DNA from: Streptomyces sp. NRRL F-6131 | GTDB lineage: Bacteria; Actinomycetota; Actinomycetes; Streptomycetales; Streptomycetaceae | DNA length: 64,000 nucleotides | Assembly (NCBI GenBank): GCA_000719695.1 | Contig: JOHN01000077.1 | Coordinates: 20,490 to 84,489, forward strand | Reading direction: 5' to 3' | Shown: piece by piece, positions 27,501-35,886 of the stretch | How positions within the stretch are numbered: position 1 is the stretch's first letter | Layout: each line of letters begins with the position of its first letter | Notes under the pieces: generated by a model | The model's input: the letters and a program-made list of their open reading frames with translations, nothing else | What the model was told of the DNA's origin: nothing | Database searches by the model: none | Program-made: the position numbers and the translations under genes

Positions 27501-27602
27501 CGAGGCGTAGAGCTCGGTCACCTCGGCCGCGTGAGCGGCCCCCACCATCGTCGCGGCGATCACCGCACCCGCCGCCAGTAAGGCCGTACTGCGTGGAGTC
27601 AT
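24591..27602 (-). CDS. Secreted right-handed beta-helix glycosidase-like protein (GH141-like?) with three beta-sandwich modules
   Basis: 1003 residues from the ATG at 27602, chosen because the signal peptide MTPRSTALLAAGAVIAATMV starts there; an in-frame ATG seven codons earlier is possible. The body is a pectin-lyase-like beta-helix: TELYASPGGSGSACTASAPC, GEWYLDRSAGYVYYLPRPGE, HNEITRTPYTGISLGW. The layout resembles GH141 (fucosidase and xylanase families), but this is unproven. A module of about 115 residues, marked by YTGSW...DVHYTTTNGD and LVKKSGQYMVIDGF, occurs three times: at about 304-425, inserted within the helix, and at 771-882 and 889-1003. It also occurs in the other beta-helix proteins of the window. 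Codon 8 (27579-27581) is the rare TTA, predicting bldA dependence. Operator-like motifs precede the gene. Likely substrate: a fucose-containing polysaccharide (inference). Confidence 0.87.
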   Translation of the reverse strand: MTPRSTALLAAGAVIAATMVGAAHAAEVTELYASPGGSGSACTASAPCSLTGARDKVRTLVGGMTGDVVVNLADGVYRLSAPLELTAQDSGRNGFKVVYQAAPGAKPLLSGGRAVTGWQQVDAGRNLYRAPVPAGTQSRQFYVDGVRAVRARSELNPPGFTKVPASGFTSTDPAYASWANPTDMEIITRHGWKHLRCPIASITPSSTGSQLNAVNPCWANGGTPNNPNHYFPYNGSGFVDMKRVSWLENALPLLDQPGEWYLDRSAGYVYYLPRPGEDLASADTELAVAESLVEMTGTPGHLDIVNDNDARATYTGSWNVIAKRDFGDVGDDVHYTTTNGDAVEFSFTGTGVDVLGERYTDLGDIDVYVDGTFDRTVSAQGSAPRLAQQVVYSRTGLAKGPHTVRLVKKSGQYMVIDGFSVVPEVIEPVHDIALRGLAFGYATWLQPSGPDGYADNQAGVVWVGTPQRIAKIPGAVRVTRGQRIEISRSEFGRIGGTAVEFGNGTQDSQLVGNRITDISGAGVSVGEFDDHWLADPGRQAARITVSDNYISDIGREFEDVAGVSVGYTRNASVEHNEITRTPYTGISLGWGWGWDSPYNDRNGRHGTNYAQSNRIVGNYVHDVMKVLSDGGPVYTLGGQGNGSTRSVLSDNVFSKGGAEEEPYAKSIYHDEGSSWWDTHDNVVSQIGQHWNDEWTGSIHDITIHDNFIDDNRYQNNGTNVPMTDNTLVTDGAWPQRAKDIVAAAGVRAPYRNVVLPEKLLVNDSEFGPLLAPATISYTGNWAISRTRLNGDLNADVHYTYTDGDSASVTFTGTGIQVLGERNSDQGKLSVTLDGAAAGTVDTNAPTRVAQAVVYEVSGLPYGRHTVKLTKAGGVVATLDGFRLERSIDEDDPAIGYSGSWASYANRGHGDFNDDVRATTENGASVIVPFVGSRIDVRSETNSDQGQVDVYLDGRFWKTIDTYAPSRSAQQSVFTADLPDDGYHTLRLVKKSGQYLVVDRFTIR

Positions 27603-27620
27603 ACCCACCACACCCCTTGC

Positions 27621-27700
27621 CATCGGATGTTTAACCGGGATTTTTCCGTGAGAGCCCGAAGCATGAGGCAAAGTATTGGTAATGGTCGGATGTATGTCAA
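27621..27700 (-). promoter_or_regulatory. Promoter and paired CATCGGATGT-type motifs of the beta-helix gene
   Basis: On the minus strand TTGACA (27700-27695) is followed after 19 bases by TACTTT (27675-27670). CATCGGATGT on the plus strand at 27621-27630 lies downstream of the promoter, and a second copy, GTCGGATGT, lies inside the spacer at about 27685-27693. The same motif occurs before other glycosidase genes in the window, so a shared repressor is likely. Confidence 0.55.
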
Positions 27701-27790
27701 CGCAAAAGACAAAGAGTCCCGCACTTCGTAACAGCACGGGAGCCGGCTTCCACGGTGGTCGGCGCTATCCTTTCGGGACGGGCTGGATGC

Positions 27791-27837
27791 CCGCCGTTGT
27801 GGCCGGCCCGGGGCAGTCGGGCCGGCCACAACGGCGG
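27791..27837. terminator. Terminator of the GH2 operon
   Basis: A perfect 19-base stem (CCGCCGTTGTGGCCGGCCC with its complement) and a 9-base loop, 24 bases downstream of the minus-strand GH2 stop. Confidence 0.85.
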
Positions 27838-27860
27838 AGCGGGTCAGCGGATGTCCGGGG

Positions 27861-30575
27861 TCAGGAGGTGGCGACCGCCTGGATGGCGGTGTCCGTGTTC
27901 CAGCCCGAGATGCGCAGGTGCGGGTTGGCGCCGGCGAGGTCGGCGGTGCGGACGGTGGCGGTCAGGGTGGTGGACTCGCCGGGCCAGAGGCTGACCTGGT
28001 TGTCGGACCAGGTGACGGGCAGCACGGGCCGGTCCCTGTCGTCGACGAGGTGGACGTCGGTGAGCAGGGTCGGGGTGTTGCCGGTGCCGGTGTTGGTGAG
28101 CGTGACGGTGACCTTGGTGGTGTCGTCGGTGCTCGCGCTGGTGGCCGTGGCGGAGACCTGGGCCCGGGCCAGCCGGTTCAGGCCCTCCAGGGACCCGTAG
28201 GACTCGGTCTTGTTCATCGGCCACCCCCACTCCTCGTCGACGACGTCCGGCTTGGTGGAGAGCCAGTAGACGTTGCGGCTGACCTCCTTGCCGGTCGAGT
28301 CGGTGAGGGTGAGCTTGGCGAGGTAGGTGGTGTCCAGGTCCGGGACGTTCTCGGGGATGGTGAGGGCGACGGTCTTGCCGCCGTCGCCGGGGACGGTGAG
28401 ACCGGCGGCGTCCTGGTGGAAGCGCTGAGTGCCGTCGGTGTCGTAGAGGTCGACGTGCGCGGTCAGTCCCTGGGACTGCGCGGCGCGCCGGTTGACCACG
28501 ACGACGGAGCGGTCGTCGTAGGAGTACTGGATGTGGACGTCCTCGTTGGCCTTCTTGGCTCCGAAGTAGGCGCCGCCCTGGTCGAAGTAGCGGTCGAAGA
28601 GCTGCCAGTGCAGCGAGGTCCAGGGGGAGTTGAGGAGGAAGTAGATGTGGCCGGTGGCGGGGTTCTCGGCGTCGGTGAAGTTGCGGCCGTACGCCTCGAA
28701 CTGGGCCCGCACCGCCTCGTACTGGGAGAGCTGGGCCTTGCGGACGTAGTCGTCGAGGCTGGTGAGGGTGCCGTAGCGCTCGGACAGCGCCTTGTTGAAG
28801 TACTCCAGGGTCGAGAAGTGCGTGCCCGGAGCCCGGTGGTACGGCACCGCCTTGGGGTCCGTCCACATGCTCTGGAGTTCGCCGGGTGTCATCATCCGCC
28901 GGAGGGTGTCCATGGTGGGGATGCTCGGACCGGCGCTGGTCTCGGAGTTGAAGCCCTCGGCACCTCCGTCATCCTTGCGGTACCAGTAGACGGGCGGCAC
29001 CCACTCGTAGGGGCCGGTCATCTTCATGCCGCTCTGGTAGTCGAGGACGCTCTCCCGATTGATGTCGCTGACGACCGGGAGCGTCCAGTCCGCCGCGTTC
29101 AGGGCGTCCTTGTAGTCGGACGCCGACTCCTCGGACGGGGGCTTGTCGCTGCCGATGAGGAAGGAGATCACACTGGGGTTGTTGCGCAGCCGGGCTGCCA
29201 CGGCGGCCATCGAGGCGCGGTTGATCTCGTGCTCGTGAGCGGTGTAGGGGCCGACACCCTCGTCCCGGTCCTGCCACTTGTTGCAGCACTCCCAGCCGGG
29301 GAGTAGGAGCATGCCCGCCTTGTCGGCCATCTCGTAGTACTCGTCCGGCTCCAGGTGCCCTTCCAGACGGATCGTGTTGATGCCCATGGCGAGGGCGTGG
29401 GCGATCCGGTCGGCGGCCTCCTGCGCGTTCCAGCGCCAGAGCAGGTCGGGCGACTCGTTGGCGCCCCTGATCAGCAGGGGGTGGCCGTTGATCTCGTAGC
29501 TGCGGGCGCCGTCCTTGTTGAGCTCGCCCTTGACGTGCCGGAGGCCGAAGCTCTTGTGCGCGGTGTCGGTGACGGCGCCGTCGGTCTTCGCCGCCAGCCG
29601 GAGGTCGTACAGCGGCTGGTCGCCCATGCCGGCGGGCCACCAGATCCGCGGGTTGGCGAGCCTGAGCTGCGGGGTGTCGTCCGGGGTGAACACGACCGGC
29701 TTGGTCTCCCCAGGGGCGAGGGTGACGTCCTTCTCGAAGGTCAGCTCGCCGATGCTGCCGGTGACGGTGGAGGTGACGGTGCGGTCGGAGGCGTTGCGCG
29801 CCGTGGCCTTGACGGTGACCTGGGCGGAGCTGAGGGAGGGCATGTCCACCGACGTGATCACGTGGGTGTCGCCCAGCGACACCGCGCCGGCGCGTCGGAC
29901 GGTGATGTCGTAGACCATGCCCATGTTGTTGTCCGGCGGGGCGGGGTTCCAGTCGATCCAGCCGGAGGTGAAGTCCTTCTTGGGGTCGTTGGGCTTGATC
30001 CGGAAGGCGACGGTGTTGAGACCCTGGCGGACGTGGGCCGTGATGTCGAGCTCGTGGGCGGTGTACATGCCCGCGATCTGCTCCCGGGTGGCGATCTGCT
30101 TGCCGTTGACGTAGACGTCGGCGGCGGAGACGACACCGGTGACGTCCAGGTAGGTCCGGGCGGAGGTGTCGTTGACGGTGAAGTCGGAGCGGTACCACCA
30201 GGGCACCTCGAACTCCTTCTTCGGGACCGTCTTCATGTTCTCGGAGTAGAACGGGTCCGGGTAGGTGCCGTCGGCCACCAGCGCGGCGTACACCGTGGAG
30301 CGGGCGCCCGCCGCGTGCCAGCCGTCCGGCTGGTAGCCGGGGCTGGAGACGGCCTCCGGGCTGTCCGCCACCTTGGCCGAGGACTGGATGGCGAAGCCCT
30401 TCAGGGCGGTGGTCGATCCGGTGGCGTCGGTGACCGCGGTGGTCGCCACCGTGGGCACGGCCCGGGCGGCCGCCCGGGCCTGCTGGGGCGGGCCTCCCAC
30501 GGCCGCTGCGGCGACCATGATTCCCGCGACGAGCACGGCGCTGCCGCGTCTCGTGATTGCCTCGGTCAGGGACAT
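27861..30575 (-). CDS. Secreted GH2 exo-beta-D-glucosaminidase-like enzyme
   Basis: 904 residues from the ATG at 30575 (AGGAGG upstream). A signal peptide ends near residue 35-40. The domain order is that of GH2 exo-chitosanases: sugar-binding domain (VPWWYRSDFTVND), immunoglobulin-like domains, TIM barrel (GHPLLIRGANESPDLLWRWN) and C-terminal beta domains ending LRISGWNTDTAIQAVATS. The acid/base is Asp477 in FLIGSDKPP rather than the Glu of an NE motif, and the nucleophile is Glu545 in GFNSETSAG. This SD/E arrangement is typical of the CsxA-type exo-beta-D-glucosaminidases, so release of GlcN from chitosan-like or GlcN-containing chains is the best guess. It is downstream of a ROK kinase gene and probably co-transcribed with it. 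A decayed paralogue lies at 17524-18390. Confidence 0.9.
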   Translation of the reverse strand: MSLTEAITRRGSAVLVAGIMVAAAAVGGPPQQARAAARAVPTVATTAVTDATGSTTALKGFAIQSSAKVADSPEAVSSPGYQPDGWHAAGARSTVYAALVADGTYPDPFYSENMKTVPKKEFEVPWWYRSDFTVNDTSARTYLDVTGVVSAADVYVNGKQIATREQIAGMYTAHELDITAHVRQGLNTVAFRIKPNDPKKDFTSGWIDWNPAPPDNNMGMVYDITVRRAGAVSLGDTHVITSVDMPSLSSAQVTVKATARNASDRTVTSTVTGSIGELTFEKDVTLAPGETKPVVFTPDDTPQLRLANPRIWWPAGMGDQPLYDLRLAAKTDGAVTDTAHKSFGLRHVKGELNKDGARSYEINGHPLLIRGANESPDLLWRWNAQEAADRIAHALAMGINTIRLEGHLEPDEYYEMADKAGMLLLPGWECCNKWQDRDEGVGPYTAHEHEINRASMAAVAARLRNNPSVISFLIGSDKPPSEESASDYKDALNAADWTLPVVSDINRESVLDYQSGMKMTGPYEWVPPVYWYRKDDGGAEGFNSETSAGPSIPTMDTLRRMMTPGELQSMWTDPKAVPYHRAPGTHFSTLEYFNKALSERYGTLTSLDDYVRKAQLSQYEAVRAQFEAYGRNFTDAENPATGHIYFLLNSPWTSLHWQLFDRYFDQGGAYFGAKKANEDVHIQYSYDDRSVVVVNRRAAQSQGLTAHVDLYDTDGTQRFHQDAAGLTVPGDGGKTVALTIPENVPDLDTTYLAKLTLTDSTGKEVSRNVYWLSTKPDVVDEEWGWPMNKTESYGSLEGLNRLARAQVSATATSASTDDTTKVTVTLTNTGTGNTPTLLTDVHLVDDRDRPVLPVTWSDNQVSLWPGESTTLTATVRTADLAGANPHLRISGWNTDTAIQAVATS

Positions 30576-30807
30576 CGGAACCTCCTGGGATGTCAGGTGG
30601 GGTACGGATCTCGTGGTTCCAACCGGACTGGGATCGGGGGGCACGGTGGTTGCCTGGTGTGCCGGTGACCGGTGGTCCCGAGTCGGGTCCGGGTGTCGGG
30701 GGCCGACCGGCGGTGGTGCTCGGCCGGGCCGGTACAGGACTTTCGGGGTGCTGGTTCAGGGGGCGCGCGGTCGGCCGGGGGAGGGGGGCGTGGCGGGGGC
30801 CTGGGCC

Positions 30808-31821
30808 TCAGGAGGCCCGGGGGCCGTTGTCGGGACCGGGCGGGGTTTCCCGTGCGCGCAGGTCGTCGAGGGCGAGGACGATGGCGCCGTGGAGGGAGGC
30901 GTCGCGGGTGAAGCGGGCGACGCGTAGTTCGGTGGGGAAGGGGAGGGCGCCGGCGACCAGGCGTTCGAGTTCGGGGAGGATGATGTCGGCGGTGGACAGC
31001 AAGCCGCCGCCGAGGACGATGCGGGCGGGGTCGATGAGCGCGGCCATGTTGGCGATGGTCGTGGCGAGGAGGGTGAGGGTCTGCCGGGCGAGTGCGCGGG
31101 CGGCGGGATCCGGGCTGCGGAAGAGGTCGCCGCCGGTGGCGGTGTCGCCGAGTAGTTCCCTGGCGCGTTGGGTGAGGTGTCTGCCGCCGAGGAGTTCTTC
31201 GAGGGGGGCGCGGCCGGCGGCGACGGCGCCCGGGGGCGCGTCGCCGGGGTTGATGTAGGCGATTTCGCCGGTGGCGTGGTTGGCGCCGTGGACGAGGTGT
31301 CCGCCGATGGTGAGGGCGGCGGCGAGGCCGGTGCCGAGGCTGATGTAGAGGCCGGGGTCGGCGTCGCGGAGTTCGCCGAGGCGCAGTTCGGCGAGTGCGC
31401 CGGCGCGGACGTCGTTGGCGACGGGGACGGTGGGGACGGCGAATTCTTCGGCGAGGCGGTGGGCGAGGGCGAGGTCTTCCCAGCCGGGGAGGTTGGGGGT
31501 GAGGAGGATGCGGTGGGGCTGGATGATGCCCGGTGCGACGGCGGCGTGGGCGGTGACGGGGGCGTTGAAGCGGGTCTCGGATTCTGCGGCGAGCTGTCGG
31601 ACGGCCTCGGCGGCGCGGGCGAGGGCCTGGTCGGGCCCGTGTTCGGCGAGGGTCGCCAGCCGTCTGCGGACGAGGATCGTCCCGTGAGGGTCGGCGAGGG
31701 CGAGTTCGGTCTTGGTGCCGCCGAAGTCGACACCGATGACCGTGTGAGCCGGCCGGGTGTCGGCCGTCCCGGCTGCCGGGTCGTGGTGGGGATGGGGGTG
31801 CAGGGGCATTTCTGTCAGCAT
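30808..31821 (-). CDS. ROK-family sugar kinase (glucokinase/glucosamine kinase-like)
   Basis: 337 residues. There is no helix-turn-helix, and the N-terminus holds the phosphate-binding motif VIGVDFGGTKTELALADP. SLGTGLAAALTIGGHLVHGA and RIVLGGGLLS are further ROK kinase marks, with a putative catalytic Asp in VANDVRAGALAE. The zinc cluster CxCGxxGC is replaced by an alanine/proline stretch (GDAPPGAVAAGRAPLEE), which is unusual for an active ROK kinase. The gene lies 232 bases upstream of the GH2 gene on the same strand, behind a good promoter. It probably phosphorylates the monosaccharide released, glucosamine or glucose. The start is taken as the first ATG; a second ATG lies four codons later. 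Neither has a strong ribosome site. Confidence 0.83.
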   Translation of the reverse strand: MLTEMPLHPHPHHDPAAGTADTRPAHTVIGVDFGGTKTELALADPHGTILVRRRLATLAEHGPDQALARAAEAVRQLAAESETRFNAPVTAHAAVAPGIIQPHRILLTPNLPGWEDLALAHRLAEEFAVPTVPVANDVRAGALAELRLGELRDADPGLYISLGTGLAAALTIGGHLVHGANHATGEIAYINPGDAPPGAVAAGRAPLEELLGGRHLTQRARELLGDTATGGDLFRSPDPAARALARQTLTLLATTIANMAALIDPARIVLGGGLLSTADIILPELERLVAGALPFPTELRVARFTRDASLHGAIVLALDDLRARETPPGPDNGPRAS

Positions 31822-31932
31822 CCGAGGGGGTTCTCTCGTGCGGGACCCCGGTCGGCTGAAAGGGCTGGCAGGCCGACCGGACCCGCGGTCCGTGGGCGGG
31901 ATGGGGCACCGAGGGATCTGCTCGGTTCAAAT

Positions 31933-31961
31933 AAGTTAAATTCCTTTATTCCATCGGTCAA
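31933..31961 (-). promoter_or_regulatory. Promoter of the ROK kinase-GH2 operon
   Basis: On the minus strand TTGACC (31961-31956), a 17-base spacer and TAACTT (31938-31933). The spacer contains AATAAAGGAATT, also found in the promoter at 18446-18475, and is a candidate operator. Confidence 0.65.
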
Positions 31962-32187
31962 GACCTGGCGCCCGCCGGATGGCGCCTGCATGATGATGCT
32001 CATAGCTGCTCTGAGGCGTTGAGAAACGCGCATGTGTGAGCAAACCCTTCTCGATCGCGCCCCGGCGTGTGGCGCAGCGGCTCGGGCAGTGCGTCCCGGC
32101 GGACGCCGTTGCGGCAGCGCCGTGTGCTGGCGGCGTTGCCGCAACGGAGGGCGGGACCTTGAGGCCTGTCGGACTCGACGGCCGTGA
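31962..32187. other. Gene-free region with a long imperfect hairpin
   Basis: No gene supported. CCGTTGCGGCA(G)CGCC at 32106-32121 pairs with GGCGTTGCCGCAACGG at 32132-32147 with one mismatch and a 10-base loop. Its role is unknown; it lies between the start region of the ROK kinase gene and the terminator of the beta-helix gene. Confidence 0.45.
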
Positions 32188-32231
32188 ACGCGGAACGCTC
32201 GGCTGGGAAACCCCAGCCGAGCGTTCCGCGT
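32188..32231. terminator. Terminator downstream of the second beta-helix gene
   Basis: A perfect 20-base stem (ACGCGGAACGCTCGGCTGGG with its complement) and a 4-base loop. It lies about 130 bases after the TAG (32364-32362) that seems to be the original stop of the beta-helix gene. Confidence 0.8.
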
Positions 32232-32372
32232 GGGCGGCTCGCGGCTCAGACCACCGATCGCGTCGTGCATCGAATCGTGGACACCGCCCACGCGGCGGGC
32301 CCGAAACCCGAGATCTTCAGTCGGCTTCCGGCTCCGGGCCGTCGCTGTGACACCTGCGGCCCTACGGCGTTC

Positions 32373-32871
32373 CGAACCCGTCGAGGGTGGCGTACTGGCC
32401 GGAGAGCTTGGTGATCACGATGGTGTGGTTGCCGGTGCCGAGCCCGCCGGCGGAGTAGACGGGGACGTTGGCAGATCGAAGAAGCGGTGTTGTCGACGCG
32501 ATTTGCGGGGGGTTGGATGACGGCGAACCCGTCGAGGGTGGCGTACTGGCCGGAGAGCTTGGTGATCACGATGGTGTGGTTGCCCGCGCCGAGCCCGCCG
32601 GCGGAGTAGACGGGGACGTTGGCGTGGCGCTTCCCGTCGGCGGGGACGGTGCTGACGACCTGCTGGGTGCCGCCGTCGATGGTGATGCCGAGGTTGCCCT
32701 GGTCCGGGTTCTGCTCGCCGAAGACCTGGATGAAGTCGCCGGAGAACGAGTAGTGATCACGATGGTGTGGTTGCCGGTGCCGAGCCCGCCGGCGGAGTAG
32801 ACGGGGACGTTGGCGCCCTGGTCGGTGTACTGCTCGCCGAAGACCTGGATGAAGTCGCCGGAGAACGAGTA
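32373..32871 (-). repeat. Nested direct repeats scrambling the 3' end of the beta-helix gene
   Basis: A 100-base unit occurs at 32373-32472 and 32524-32623, nearly identical, with a 62-base partial copy at 32753-32814. A second unit of 42 bases occurs at 32711-32752 and 32830-32871. Both encode pieces of the C-terminal sugar-binding-type module (ANVPVYSAGGLG, and SFSGDFIQVFGEQ). Their alternating order cannot arise from one tandem duplication, so at least two recombination events are needed. About 50 bases of unrelated sequence lie between the first two copies. Confidence 0.85.
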
Positions 32872-35307
32872 GGTGGCCGTGGAGCCGTCCGCCGTCGCGT
32901 AGTGGATGTCGTTGTTGTAGTCACCGTAACCACGGTTGGCGTGAGCGGAGAAGCCGCTGTAGGCGATGGACGGGTCGGTGTCGTCGAGGCGGTTGGTGAC
33001 CGAGATCTGGGACGCCGTGGTGCCCGCCGGGACAGTGGCCGTGATGAAGCCGCTGGAGAGGACCTGGACATCGGAGGCGGCGAGCCGGGTGCTTCCGGCG
33101 GATACCTGGGCGCCGGAGGTGAAGCCTTCGCCGCCGATCAGCACCTGGTTGGAGCCGGTGGCGGGGGAGACGTAGTGGATGCGCGGGCCGATGTCGGCGG
33201 TGAGGGCCGCGTACTTCGAGGTCACACCGGCGTTGGCGAGCAGGCCGGTCGACAGATCACCGGGCTTGGGCGTGGCCGGAATCGAGATGTTGCCGCTGGC
33301 GTGGGTGTCGATCGCCGGGTCGCATTCGTAGGCACTGTGCCGGGCGGAGAGGTAGTTGTCCGTGAACCAGATGTGGCCGGTGGCCGAGCAGCCGCCCGAC
33401 TTCTCGCCCGCGCTGAAAGCGACGTTGCCCTGCCAGTTGATCCACTCGGAGCCGGCGTCGTCGTAGTAGGTGAAGTTGGTGTTGCGGCCGTTGAAGGCGA
33501 CGTTGCCCTGGACCTGCATGCCGTGCGCGAGCGTCTGGACGGGATCGGCCCGGTCGTAGGTGGTGGGGTTGCCGGCGGCGTCGTAGTACTGGGCCTGGTG
33601 GCCCTCGAGGTAGATCGCGCCGCCGTCCTTGAGCGTGCTCATGTAGTCGTGGAAGAGGTTGTTGCTGATGGTGTTGTTCTCGTTGATGTTGACCGAGTTC
33701 TGCGGGTGGCTGGCATTGTCGACGTGGCCCTGGATCACGCCGCCGGTGATCGCGGTGTAGGGCAGGTCGAACAGGTTGTTGTGGACGATCTTGGTGCCGC
33801 GGGAGAACAGCAGGGTGATGCCGGGGGCGGAGTTGTAGTCGGTGCCGACGTTGTGGATGACGTTGTCGGAGACCGTGGTGTCGGTGAGGATCTCGTTGGT
33901 GCCGATGGTGTCGCCGCTGACCCGGGCGGCGTCGGGCGTGCAGTTCTCCTTGATCACCGAGGGCTCGTTGGGATCGAGGGCCGGGTTCGAGTTGGTGGGG
34001 TTGGGGTCGTGGGTGCAGCCGAGCAGCAGGCCGGTGGAGGCGATGTCGGTGAACTCGTTGCCCGAGATGAGGGTGTTCTTGGAGCCGTACATCACGCTCA
34101 GGCCGGCGCCGCCGAGCCCGGTGAACCGGTTGCCGGTCAGGGTGACGTTGGTGGCGGCGGTGAAGGCGACGTTGGCCAGTGGCTGGGTGATCGCGCCCCA
34201 CGGGCAGGAGCCGTAGGGGGTGGAGAAGTGGCACATGCCCTGGTTGGGCGTGGCGCCGGTCATGCGCAGGTTGCTCTGCACGTCCGCGAACCCCTCCGGG
34301 CCGGACGGCGCGTTCCAGGTGGCGTGGGAGAACTGCAGGCCCTGGAAGGTCACGTCGTGCAGCGGGGCGCTCAGGGTGCCGGCGCCTTGCAGCAGGCTCT
34401 CCAGGCGGGGCAGTTCGACGGTGAGGTCGTTCACGTTCTGGCCGGCCATGGGCTGGTAGTACAGCCGGCTGCCGGAGGTGTCCAGGAACCACTGGCCCGG
34501 CCGCAGGAGGGCCTCGGCGTTCTCGATCATGGTCGGCCTGGTGTTCTTGTCCATGTTCGGCAGGTCGCCGGAGCGCTGGGGGACCGTGACACGCGCGGTG
34601 ACGTTGGACCAGCAGGGCTGGGCCATGGTGAGTCTGCCGTTGGCGTAGCCCGCCGCCTTGCAGCGCGAGTGGGTCCACGCGCCGTTGCCGCCCGGGTAGG
34701 TGAACTCGACTCCGGCGACCTGGGCGGGGGACAGGGCGGCGAACCAGGCCGAGGCCTTGCTGTCACCGCTGATGTCGTAGCCGGTGGCCGAGGTCAGCCA
34801 GGAGCCGGTGAAGCCGAGGGAGGCGGTGCTGGCCTGGGCGACGGGGGCCTTGGTGCCGTTCACGTACAGCTGCCGGGTGGCGCTTCCGGCGGGCACGGGA
34901 GTCGACCACACCTCCGAGGAGCCCACGCGGCTCCAGCCGGTGACTTGCGAGGCGCCGGAGATCACCGGACGCGTCCCCGGTGCCGCCCGCCAGAGCACCG
35001 GGTGCCCGGTGCTGCCGGAGTCCTCCGAGCCGAAGGCCCAGGTGCTGGAGAGCCGGTAGGTGCCGCCGGCCAGGACGACGGTGACATTGGCGCCGCTGGT
35101 GGACGGCGACAGGGCCCGTACGGCGCTCTGCGCGCCGGTCAGGGCGCACGGTGCGCTCTGCGTACAGGCCGATCCTGACCCGGAGGGCGAGGCGTACAGG
35201 GTCACGTCCGCCGCGGCGGACGCCGAACGGGCTGTTGCCACCGCGAATCCCACCGCCATGATCATGGCGGTGGATGCGGCGATCAGCCGTCTGGGGTGGA
35301 GTTTCAT
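32566..35307 (-). CDS. Secreted right-handed beta-helix glycosidase-like protein with rearranged C-terminus
   Basis: 913 codons. The signal peptide MKLHPRRLIAASTAMIMAVG is followed by TLYASPSGSGSACTQSAPCA, the typical start of this beta-helix group, then GQWFLDTSGSRLYYQPMAGQ and many parallel-helix turns (NVTLTGNRFTGLGGAGLSVM, SDNVIHNVGTDYNSAPGITL). An IPT-like segment (IHYVSPATGSNQVLIGGEGF) and one copy of the shared C-terminal module follow. It is a close paralogue of the gene at 61539, GH141-like at best. The last 62 residues (from TTRSPATSS) are a frameshifted product of the repeats at 32373-32871. The natural end, KLSGQYATLDGFGTP, survives out of frame with its stop at 32362-32364. The helix domain is intact, so the enzyme may work without a complete binding module. 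Confidence 0.8.
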   Translation of the reverse strand: MKLHPRRLIAASTAMIMAVGFAVATARSASAAADVTLYASPSGSGSACTQSAPCALTGAQSAVRALSPSTSGANVTVVLAGGTYRLSSTWAFGSEDSGSTGHPVLWRAAPGTRPVISGASQVTGWSRVGSSEVWSTPVPAGSATRQLYVNGTKAPVAQASTASLGFTGSWLTSATGYDISGDSKASAWFAALSPAQVAGVEFTYPGGNGAWTHSRCKAAGYANGRLTMAQPCWSNVTARVTVPQRSGDLPNMDKNTRPTMIENAEALLRPGQWFLDTSGSRLYYQPMAGQNVNDLTVELPRLESLLQGAGTLSAPLHDVTFQGLQFSHATWNAPSGPEGFADVQSNLRMTGATPNQGMCHFSTPYGSCPWGAITQPLANVAFTAATNVTLTGNRFTGLGGAGLSVMYGSKNTLISGNEFTDIASTGLLLGCTHDPNPTNSNPALDPNEPSVIKENCTPDAARVSGDTIGTNEILTDTTVSDNVIHNVGTDYNSAPGITLLFSRGTKIVHNNLFDLPYTAITGGVIQGHVDNASHPQNSVNINENNTISNNLFHDYMSTLKDGGAIYLEGHQAQYYDAAGNPTTYDRADPVQTLAHGMQVQGNVAFNGRNTNFTYYDDAGSEWINWQGNVAFSAGEKSGGCSATGHIWFTDNYLSARHSAYECDPAIDTHASGNISIPATPKPGDLSTGLLANAGVTSKYAALTADIGPRIHYVSPATGSNQVLIGGEGFTSGAQVSAGSTRLAASDVQVLSSGFITATVPAGTTASQISVTNRLDDTDPSIAYSGFSAHANRGYGDYNNDIHYATADGSTATYSFSGDFIQVFGEQYTDQGANVPVYSAGGLGTGNHTIVITTRSPATSSRSSASRTRTRATSASPSTAAPSRSSAPSPPTGSATPTSPSTPPAGSARATTPS

Positions 35308-35886
35308 CTGGTGAACCGTTCCTGTCAGTGGCGGAGTATCCGCATCACCGGACCATCGGAATCATCAGATCTGCACGGGGAAATCGACGTCGGCCTCTAT
35401 CGGTTCAAGCCCGGTGGAGGCCAGTTCCCGGCAGCTCGCGGCGCAGAATCATCCGATGTGTGAGGGGTGCCTGGAGGCTACTTGTGGCCTGGGTCACTGT
35501 CAAGGGAGGGCGTCGATCGAAATCCGGCGGCGACGGCCCAGTCGGCAGTCCGCCTGGTCGCCGCATCGCAGGGTTGTCATCGCGCCAGGCCAACGCCTTG
35601 TCCTTAGGTGCTGACCCGCCGCAGCGTGCCGCCGGGATCCGCCGCGGTTCGCCCTGGTCCCATCCTCGGGCGAGTTCCGCAAATCCTGTTGAGCTGACCG
35701 GTTCTCGCTGCACTCTTGACATTCGTCGGACGTCTCGGCCCTAATCAACGCGTCACTGTCCCTCGTGACGGGGAGCGCCCGGTCCGCAGTCAGGAGCCGC
35801 CTGGGCCTGCCCCACACCGGCGACATCCGGAAACAGACGTTCTGATCCGAGCCCTCCCTCCCACCCGGCACACCCGAGGAGCCCGA
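35308..35886. promoter_or_regulatory. Divergent control region between beta-helix and GH29 genes
   Basis: No gene in 579 bases. CATCCGATGT at 35450-35459 is one of the recurring operator-like motifs of the window. For the plus-strand GH29 gene, TTGACA at about 35717 and a TAATCA about 20 bases further on are a possible but over-spaced promoter. A minus-strand promoter for the beta-helix gene was not fixed. Confidence 0.45.

Noticed and set aside
24591..27602. Assignment of the beta-helix proteins to pectate lyase or GH110
   Set aside because: The repeat pattern alone fits many beta-helix families. I saw no lyase motif and no GH110 hallmark. The LD-x-LYY-P segment is more like GH141, but not enough to name the family firmly.
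32373..32871. Possible CRISPR or VNTR array
   Set aside because: Units are too long (100 and 42 bases), few, unequal and protein-coding in origin, with no regular unique spacers and no cas genes. They are rearranged copies of a gene end.
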